Shown: positions 7,101-11,839 of the stretch, piece after piece
Layout: each line of letters begins with the position of its first letter
How positions within the stretch are numbered: the first letter of the stretch is position 1
Assembly: GCA_903859795.1 (NCBI GenBank)
Contig: CAIOOC010000569.1
Location: 1-11,839 of the forward strand
DNA from: an uncultured Bacteroidia bacterium
GTDB lineage: Bacteria; Bacteroidota; Bacteroidia; Bacteroidales; Prolixibacteraceae
Direction: 5' to 3'
Length of the DNA stretch: 11,839 nt
Translations under genes and position numbers: made by a program
Notes under the pieces: model-generated
Databases searched by the model: none
Told to the model about the DNA's origin: nothing
Seen by the model: only the letters and a program-made list of their open reading frames with translations

Positions 7101-8841
7101 TGTTGAAAAAGAATTTGATACCGAGTTCCGGGTGATATGGCCCGATGGTTCTGTTCACAACATCAGAGCCCTTGCAAGTGTTCAGCGCGACAAATCGGGG
7201 AATCCGCTAAGTTTAGTAGGCACCAACTGGGATATTACAAAGGATAGGCTGGAAGAACAGGATTTGATAATTGCCAAAGAACATGCTGAAGAGAGGGAAG
7301 CGCAGTTCAGGCTGATTTTTGAAAATAGTTTGGATGCCATTATTTGGACAGAAGCTAAAACCGGGATAATTTTAGAATGCAATCCGGCATCTCAAATATT
7401 GACTGAATATACCAGGGAAGAATTAATTGGACAGTCGTTTACCATCATACTACAACAGGCAAAAAGTGATGATATTGCTTCTGATTATTACAAACATCAG
7501 CAACTTGGCGGTGTCAGATCGGTAGAATTTCAAATAATAACCAAATCAGGAAAAGAAAAATATGTTGAACTATCAGGAACAAATATAGAAATTAGGGGTA
7601 AAGAGATCAGTCAGGGATTTTTTAATGATATTACATCCCGTAAACAAAAGGAAAAAGAATTAATCCTTGCCAGGGAACGCGCGGAAGAGAGTGACCGGCT
7701 GAAATCTGCTTTTCTGGCTAATATGAGTCACGAAATACGAACGCCGATGAATGGCATCCTTGGGTTTGCCGGACTGTTGAAAGAACCCGGACTTACTGGC
7801 GGGGATATGCTGGAGTATATCGGCATAATCGAAAAAAGCGGCACGCGTATGCTAAATATCATCAACGATATTGTAGATATTTCGAAAATAGAAGCAGGAT
7901 TGATGGTAGCCAGTATTGGTGAGACCAATGTAAATGAGCAAATTGAATACCTGTTCACATTTTTCAAACCCGAGGCAGAAAGAAAAGGATTAAAGCTACT
8001 ATATAGAAACACATTACCATCAAAGGAATCAAACATTCAATCTGATCGCGAAAAGCTCTTTGCGATTCTTACCAATCTGATCAAAAATGCCATTAAATTC
8101 ACTGACAACGGTTCAATTGAATTTGGGTATGACCTAATAACATCTAGAGACAACGCATGCATTGTCTCTGCAACATCTATGGAATTGCAATTTTTTGTCA
8201 AAGACACCGGTATTGGTATTCCCAAAGCGAGGCAGAAGGCTATTTTTGAACGTTTTATCCAGGCCGATATTGGTGATCAAAGGGCTTTTCAGGGAGCGGG
8301 ACTGGGATTGGCAATTTCAAAAGCCTATGTCGAAATATTAGGTGGCAAGATATGGGTTGAGAGCATAGAGGGAGAAGGCTCAATATTTTATTTCACACTC
8401 CCTGATAATGTTGAACACAGAGAAAGAACGAATAAGAAAAATGTGGGTTCATCAGAGCCTGAATCAGGCCTGGCTAAAACCCTCAAAATTTTAATTGCGG
8501 AAGACGATGAAGAATCATCTTTGCTTATTGATATTATGGTCAGAACGTTTAGTAAAGAGATCTTAAAAGTACGAACTGGTAAGGAAGCGGTTGAGGCGTG
8601 CCTCAACCATCCCGATATTGATCTGGTGCTGATGGATATTCAAATGCCGGTAATGGACGGTTATGATGCCACTCGTCAAATTCGCCGTTTTAACAGTGAT
8701 GTGACTATTATTGCACAAACAGCTTTTGGACTTTCGGGTGACAGGGAAAAGGCGATAGAAGCGGGGTGTTCCGATTATATTTCCAAACCCATCAGTAAAG
8801 AGAAACTGATTTTGTTATTAAAAACCTATTTTGGAAATTAG
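4102..8841 (+). CDS. Soluble hybrid histidine kinase with nine PAS domains and a C-terminal receiver
   Basis: This 1579-residue protein has no transmembrane segment or signal peptide, so it should sense cytoplasmic signals. Nine PAS units lie at about 44-160, 168-280, 291-408, 419-530, 538-660, 669-790, 797-922, 932-1050 and 1065-1182. Each ends in a PAC-type tail: DITGRR, DISERK, DITERK, DITDRK, DITERR, DITGRM, DITRRK, DITKDR, DITSRK. Next come a HisKA domain with the H-box NMSHEIRTPMNG (His1210), a HATPase_c domain with N-box Asn1329 in NLIKNAIKFTDNG, G1 DTGIGIP (Asp1368) and G2 GAGLGLAI (about 1398), and a receiver with the acidic cluster 1467-1469, phospho-acceptor Asp1512 in LVLMDIQMPVMDG, Thr1540 and Lys1562. 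All catalytic residues are intact. The PAS units differ in sequence and may bind different ligands. There is no HPt or DNA-binding output, so phosphate must pass to a separate partner. No Shine-Dalgarno site precedes the ATG; the start is chosen as the first ATG before PAS1. Confidence 0.96.
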   Translation: MENTEHIPGADSLHEKDRAALKQNQTDLSTAQITDVIKESQLLYQKLFDDANEGLLLLTLDGQIAEVNQAFANMHGYTKQELLNIDIRDLDVLHEKAFEARADVMQRVMTGEVVRFEVEHYHKDGRILTFSDSASLIEINGQKFIMAFHQDITGRREAELELKYSLSKWQSLVENSPYIISIVDEKGLFQYMNKVIAGLKMEDVLGDSIYNYISPEYHEFVKNKMKRVFSEGTVEHYELKGTGPDSKTETWYETDLSPIIIEGNVVSVNQMSVDISERKHTEEFLQESQERLKEVHKLAHIGVWDWDTENEIISWNEELYQIVGRDPKLPALSFAEHSTIFTPDSWQILNSAIENTLKTGESYQVELDLIRPDDIIRSLIAFGGVKYDSSRHFKGLYGTVQDITERKIADEKLSKSEGLFNQFMSHIPGLIYLKDQELSLLKISKSLADLLGQPVSELIGRDSYEHVPPEFAKNAIADDMKVLREGAVIEHEEELNGRIFSTTKFPIEDANGRIAYIGGFSIDITDRKKAVEKIREKDIQFRKLSANTPGLIYQFTKRSDGTYYIPVASEGIRDIYGCSPEDVLEDFTPIGRVILPEDLDGVIREIENSAIHLTDFSCEYRVQKPGNPIRWVFARSTPEKLDDGSITWYGFNTDITERRFAEQAIRTSEEKYRNLSENLHELIYRADPDTTKATYVNKAVEEIYGYTVEEWLTVPLLWVNSIHPDDRERVLLEAEEAQKKLETIVLCYRIIRKDKTIYWIEDHIAWETDQNGNIISVNGIISDITGRMQVEEEVHKSEARFRQVLENSLDASYKRNLQTNSYEYLSPVFESIMGYSAEEFNSFQIDTVLDIMHPDDIPEVKRVLATSISKPFNSENQVDYRMKNKVDGKYRWLHDQFRVIRDGKGQAVAMIGSVSDITRRKHSEDEMKRLSTRLSLAVRTGGVGVWEYDVVNNFLDWDDQMFKLYGIEKNHFGGEYNAWKSGLHPDDVVRVEAEIQMVLRVEKEFDTEFRVIWPDGSVHNIRALASVQRDKSGNPLSLVGTNWDITKDRLEEQDLIIAKEHAEEREAQFRLIFENSLDAIIWTEAKTGIILECNPASQILTEYTREELIGQSFTIILQQAKSDDIASDYYKHQQLGGVRSVEFQIITKSGKEKYVELSGTNIEIRGKEISQGFFNDITSRKQKEKELILARERAEESDRLKSAFLANMSHEIRTPMNGILGFAGLLKEPGLTGGDMLEYIGIIEKSGTRMLNIINDIVDISKIEAGLMVASIGETNVNEQIEYLFTFFKPEAERKGLKLLYRNTLPSKESNIQSDREKLFAILTNLIKNAIKFTDNGSIEFGYDLITSRDNACIVSATSMELQFFVKDTGIGIPKARQKAIFERFIQADIGDQRAFQGAGLGLAISKAYVEILGGKIWVESIEGEGSIFYFTLPDNVEHRERTNKKNVGSSEPESGLAKTLKILIAEDDEESSLLIDIMVRTFSKEILKVRTGKEAVEACLNHPDIDLVLMDIQMPVMDGYDATRQIRRFNSDVTIIAQTAFGLSGDREKAIEAGCSDYISKPISKEKLILLLKTYFGN

Positions 8842-8910
8842 TCATAGAAAGGGTGCGACTGTCGGAAAAGGTTTCTTATAAGGCAAAAAAGTATAAATAA
8901 AGCTCAAAAA

Positions 8911-8973
8911 ATCTGTGGTAATCGGTGCTATCTGTGGTAAACAGGTTGCATCAAAAATAATAGCACCACAGAT
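8911..8973. repeat. Short interspersed repeat: two direct and one inverted copy of ATCTGTGGT
   Basis: ATCTGTGGTAA occurs at 8911-8921 and again at 8930-8940, a 19-bp period. The reverse complement ACCACAGAT lies at 8965-8973. With one extra base, AATCTGTGGT (8910-8919) pairs with ACCACAGATT (8965-8974) over 10 bp; the second copy pairs over 9 bp with a 26-nt loop. The flanking words CGGTGCT and GCACTGA are also related. It sits in the 215-bp gap between the convergent hybrid kinase and hydrolase genes, where a structured element could help end transcription from either side. I associate this wording with a REP-like intergenic repeat in Bacteroidota genomes, which is recollection and not a search result. 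Nothing else recognisable lies in the gap. Confidence 0.6.
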
Positions 8974-9056
8974 TGCACTGAAATCCACTAATTTATAATT
9001 CCTCCTAAAGAATTACCGCATTGGTTTTATAATATTCTAATAAGAGTTAAACGACG

Positions 9057-11276
9057 TTATTCCAGAATCTTAACCTGCAAACAAGATGCATGTTGCTTGT
9101 CGTGGTAAATGCGCTGAGTTGCCTTCTGGAAATCGCCCTCACTGCAATGATAAATATCCACAAACTTCTGCGGGTTCCGGTCAACCAATGGGAACCAGGA
9201 GTTCTGAACCTGGATCATGATGCAGTGTCCCTTTTTGAAACAATGAGCCATATCGGGCAGTTCGTATTTTACTTCGGCAACTAATCCGGGAATAAATGGT
9301 TCAGGCTTCTCAAAACTATTTCGGTACTTTCCACGGAATACTTCTGCCCTGACAAGCATTTGGTATCCACCGAGCTTTACGTCTAATTCTTTGTCTTCAG
9401 GTCCCTTCATATCCTGGGGAAAAACATCAATTAACTTGACAATATAGTCGGCATCAGTTCCTGTAGTCGATACAAAAAGATCGGCCATCAGCGGGCCAGT
9501 CAGGGTGATATCTTGCTTTAGAGTGTCTGTCTGGTACGTCATTACATCGGGTCTCCGGGATGCAAAGCGCTGATCGTCTGTCATATATGCGGTTGTGCGT
9601 TGGGTATTGATTTTTTCCGAATAAGGGACCGGCTTCATTGGATCAGAAATATACTCATCAAAATTCCCTGAATCGGCAGGTTGTGAAAATGAAAGCTTCC
9701 CTTCAGGTTGAAGATAAATTTTTTGGTCAATAACACCTGCCGGAGGCCAGGCATTGAACGTGCGCCATTCGTTGGCTCCTGTTACAAAAATAGTAGCTTC
9801 AGGGATTTCGCCCTTCCCTTTATCCCTGAGATAATAATCGAAGAACTTCACTTCAAGTTCGTGGTAAGTTTTGGTGGTATTTTGTCCCCAGTAAATGTTT
9901 CCGAGATTTTCGGCTGGCCCAAATGCCCATTGTCCGTGTGACCAGGGTCCCATCACCAGGAAGTTGGGATGAGACTGGGGGTTTTGTTTTTCTAAGGCTT
10001 GGTAGGTATGCAGCGTACCATATAAATCTTCCGCATCAAACCATCCGCCCACGGTCATCACCGCCGGTTGTATATTTTTCAGGTATTGCTGCGGGTCACG
10101 CTTCTTCCAGAAGTTGTCATAATTTGGATGTTTTATGTCAGCGCTCCACATCTGGATACTGTCGCCCAAATATTTGGTAGTTATATTCTTCACAGGACCC
10201 ATGTCGAGGAAGAACTGGTAATTATCATTTACAGGCCATTCGAACCAGGGAAATCCTTCACGGCCCGGTTTTTTAAATACCCTCCCATTACTGTAATCAA
10301 AAGCAAAATTATCGAGAAGGAAGAACGCTCCGTTGTGATGGACATCATCACCAGTAAACCAGTCAGTTACCGGTGCCTGGGGTGAGACTGCCTTGATAGC
10401 AGGGTGATCGCTTAAAATGGACATCGTAGAATAAAATCCAGGATAAGAAATTCCCATAACTCCCAACTTGCCATTGTTGTGGCTTACATTCTTAACAAGC
10501 CAATCGACTGCATCAAACGTGTCGCTCGCTTCATCAATATCCTTGTTGCTTTTCTTCTCTGCATTGAACGGGCGGATATCCTCGAACTCCCCTTCACTCA
10601 TATATTTACCTCTTACATCCTGCAAAACGATGATATAATTTTCTTTGATAAACCGGTAATACCATGAAAGGTATTCGTTGAAGTGATCTTTTCCTCCCGG
10701 CTCAATACCGTAAGGAGTGCGCATCATCAGCATGGGGTACGACCGGGTGGAGTCTTTAGGAGTATAAACGGAGGTAAAAAGTTTTACCCCATCCCGCATG
10801 GTGATATAAACCTCCTCCTTGTTGTATTTGGTTTGAATTGTGATTATGCTATTCTCACCGGGTAGGATAGAGTCGCGGGTAAAGGTCAATTTTTCGCTGG
10901 TACCCCGATCTTTAAACCAACCGGTGATCTTTTTACATTCCTGGTCAATAACCCCCTCGAAGTGATAAGGAGGAAAAGGTTCAAAGCTAAGATAGGGGTA
11001 TTCAACCGCACATTTAGGGATTGCCATTCCAAGCTCACCGCTATCAGGAAAATCTGTTTTCATCTGATAGCCAGTCTGAGTGGAATCGACATGCAAAATA
11101 ATCCTACGAGTGTACGGTTCTCCGAATTTGCCATACCAGGTGCCTTTAACTGATTGACCCTGAAGAGATATTGACAGGTGAACCAGTATTGCAAGAGTTA
11201 TCAACCTGGTTAGAAAGGAATTTTTAATTGCTGGTAATCCTTGATTCCCGGCAACAAATATATCAGAGTCTTCCAT
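9057..11276 (-). CDS. Exported CocE/NonD-type S15 family serine hydrolase
   Basis: This 739-residue protein is an alpha/beta-hydrolase of the X-Pro dipeptidyl-peptidase S15 / CocE group, which includes alpha-amino-acid ester hydrolases, glutaryl-7-ACA acylases and cocaine esterase. Layout: a signal-peptide-like stretch at about 18-41 (KNSFLTRLITLAILVHLSIS, then LQGQ); a beta-rich domain at about 44-135 beginning VKGTWYGK; the catalytic domain at about 155-450 with TPYGI (Tyr189, probable oxyanion tyrosine), the nucleophile Ser277 in GISYPG, Asp414 in GGWFD and His447 in GPWSHG; and a C-terminal jelly-roll domain at about 475-735. The complete triad predicts an active periplasmic or exported ester or amide hydrolase; peptidase or acylase specificity cannot be told from sequence. 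The ATG at 11276 puts 17 residues ahead of the lysine that should open the signal peptide, so the true start may be at the ATT at 11228. The gene is convergent with the hybrid kinase and lies 133 bp downstream of the partial gene at the right edge. Confidence 0.93.
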   Translation of the reverse strand: MEDSDIFVAGNQGLPAIKNSFLTRLITLAILVHLSISLQGQSVKGTWYGKFGEPYTRRIILHVDSTQTGYQMKTDFPDSGELGMAIPKCAVEYPYLSFEPFPPYHFEGVIDQECKKITGWFKDRGTSEKLTFTRDSILPGENSIITIQTKYNKEEVYITMRDGVKLFTSVYTPKDSTRSYPMLMMRTPYGIEPGGKDHFNEYLSWYYRFIKENYIIVLQDVRGKYMSEGEFEDIRPFNAEKKSNKDIDEASDTFDAVDWLVKNVSHNNGKLGVMGISYPGFYSTMSILSDHPAIKAVSPQAPVTDWFTGDDVHHNGAFFLLDNFAFDYSNGRVFKKPGREGFPWFEWPVNDNYQFFLDMGPVKNITTKYLGDSIQMWSADIKHPNYDNFWKKRDPQQYLKNIQPAVMTVGGWFDAEDLYGTLHTYQALEKQNPQSHPNFLVMGPWSHGQWAFGPAENLGNIYWGQNTTKTYHELEVKFFDYYLRDKGKGEIPEATIFVTGANEWRTFNAWPPAGVIDQKIYLQPEGKLSFSQPADSGNFDEYISDPMKPVPYSEKINTQRTTAYMTDDQRFASRRPDVMTYQTDTLKQDITLTGPLMADLFVSTTGTDADYIVKLIDVFPQDMKGPEDKELDVKLGGYQMLVRAEVFRGKYRNSFEKPEPFIPGLVAEVKYELPDMAHCFKKGHCIMIQVQNSWFPLVDRNPQKFVDIYHCSEGDFQKATQRIYHDKQHASCLQVKILE
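11255..11262 (-). promoter_or_regulatory. Possible -7 promoter box (TATATTTG) inside the annotated hydrolase 5' end
   Basis: The minus strand carries TATATTTG at codons 5-7 of the hydrolase as started at 11276. If used, transcription would begin near 11248, downstream of that ATG, and translation would have to start later. An AAGGA follows at 11238-11242, 9 nt before an ATT codon at 11228 that opens a textbook signal peptide. No -33 element is evident. Confidence 0.3.
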
Positions 11277-11409
11277 TTTTTATAAATTTAGATTTCAAGT
11301 CCGCAATGATAAAATTAGGGAAAATAATCATTGTCTGGATATACCTGCTTTTAAGAGTGATTTTCTTTATCTGTTTAAATTTCTGGTACTTATGAGGGGG
11401 TCAAAAGGT
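11277..11409. other. Intergenic gap upstream of the hydrolase
   Basis: This 133-bp AT-rich gap lies between the right-edge partial gene and the hydrolase. It contains a weak 7-bp inverted repeat (CAATGAT at 11304-11310, ATCATTG at 11327-11333) and, on the plus strand, a 29-codon reading frame (11306-11395) rich in hydrophobic residues. I see no strong terminator or TAnnTTTG box in the gap itself. Confidence 0.4.
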
Positions 11410-11839
11410 TTAATTGCAGATTGCCAATCTTATCTCCCATGCCCCAACCTCAGGAATAACAAATTTCTGATAAGGCCCGGCTGTTCCCAAAGATTGAATT
11501 ATAGTCTCTTTGCAAGCCATATCATATAGCTTTATCATCTTGCGTTCTGTACGCAACATCAGGGTTACATTTTTTGCCGTATCAAATGTCGAGTTGGTAA
11601 AAGCAAGGGTTATCTTCCCGTTTTGGGGTTCACGGATCCAGAGATTAATCTTATGAAATGAAGCAATATATCCCGGAAGTGTCTCTTTTGATAACCATCT
11701 GAAAACCGATTTCATCTGTGAACTTTTGGAGCGGTTCTCCATAAAAGTCCAGGGGTAATATCCAGCCACGCAAATCCTGCCCCCCAGTTTATTTTCGAAA
11801 GTTCCTGATGTACAGTTGGAAACATCTTTCCCCGAATAG
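11410..11839 (-). CDS. C-terminal fragment of an unrecognised protein with a beta-sandwich-like end
   Basis: The minus strand is open from the window edge to the TAA at 11410, about 142 residues. An internal GTG at 11769 is not needed as a start, because the frame continues upstream through SGKDVSNCTSGTFENKLGGR. The visible part has a segment GGRICVAGYYPWTFMEN, a short helical stretch (SSQMKSVFRWLSKETLPGY), then alternating strands (INLWIREPQNGKITLAFTN, VTLMLRT, FVIPEVGAWEIRLA). The last part looks like a C-terminal beta-sandwich of the kind that caps multidomain glycoside hydrolases. The GGR-x-VxGYYPW stretch also recalls such proteins, where a glutamine-amidotransferase-like middle domain precedes the sandwich. 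This is a fold-level impression; no catalytic residue is visible and I do not name a function. It is co-directional with the hydrolase, so the two could share a transcript. Confidence 0.7.
   Translation of the reverse strand, partial: YSGKDVSNCTSGTFENKLGGRICVAGYYPWTFMENRSKSSQMKSVFRWLSKETLPGYIASFHKINLWIREPQNGKITLAFTNSTFDTAKNVTLMLRTERKMIKLYDMACKETIIQSLGTAGPYQKFVIPEVGAWEIRLAICN

Noticed and set aside
7728..8036. 102-codon minus-strand frame inside the hybrid kinase core
   Set aside because: It is antisense to the conserved HisKA/HATPase region, and its composition reflects the complementary codons; no start signal or family resemblance.
8842..8905. Possible rho-independent terminator right after the hybrid kinase stop
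   Set aside because: I could find no stable GC-rich stem followed by a T-run; only the ATCTGTGGT element further on can fold.
11304..11333. 7-bp inverted repeat CAATGAT / ATCATTG upstream of the hydrolase
   Set aside because: Short arms with a 16-nt AT-rich loop and no second copy; expected by chance in DNA of this composition.

Overview
The window looks like a chromosomal stretch from an environmental member of the Bacteroidota, probably Bacteroidales/Marinilabiliales-like. This rests on the hybrid-kinase H-box wording (SDRLKSAFLANMSHEIRTP), the TATATTTG boxes that match the Bacteroidota -7 promoter consensus TAnnTTTG, the AT-rich intergenic DNA with few strong Shine-Dalgarno sites, and an 'ATCTGTGGT' intergenic repeat of a kind I associate with this phylum. 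The assignment is by inspection only. I see no tRNA, rRNA, CRISPR array, transposase or phage gene.

Layout. Positions 1-2921 (minus strand) hold a two-gene unit. An exported family-3 solute-binding protein (1911-2921) overlaps, by 1 or 4 nt, a membrane sensor histidine kinase (1-1911) whose last residues fall off the left edge. A 308-bp AT-rich divergent region separates this unit from a short-chain dehydrogenase/reductase (3230-3973, plus). After a 128-bp gap carrying an inverted pair of TATATTTG boxes comes a very large soluble hybrid histidine kinase (4102-8841, plus) with nine PAS domains, a kinase core and a receiver. Its end faces an S15/CocE-type serine hydrolase (9057-11276, minus) across a 215-bp gap that carries the short repeat. 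At the right edge (11410-11839, minus) is the C-terminal part of an unrecognised protein with a probable beta-sandwich end.

How they fit together. The left unit reads as a ligand-sensing pair: a periplasmic binding protein with no transporter genes beside it, translationally linked to a transmembrane kinase. No response regulator is visible for it, but the window ends before the next downstream gene. The nine-PAS kinase has its own receiver but no DNA-binding output or HPt domain here, so it must signal to partners elsewhere. The dehydrogenase and the hydrolase are complete enzymes, but nothing in the sequence ties them to either signalling module.

I did not find a clearly new system. The best leads are the split binding-protein/kinase pair, the nine-PAS architecture, the doubtful start codon of the hydrolase, and the intergenic repeat.
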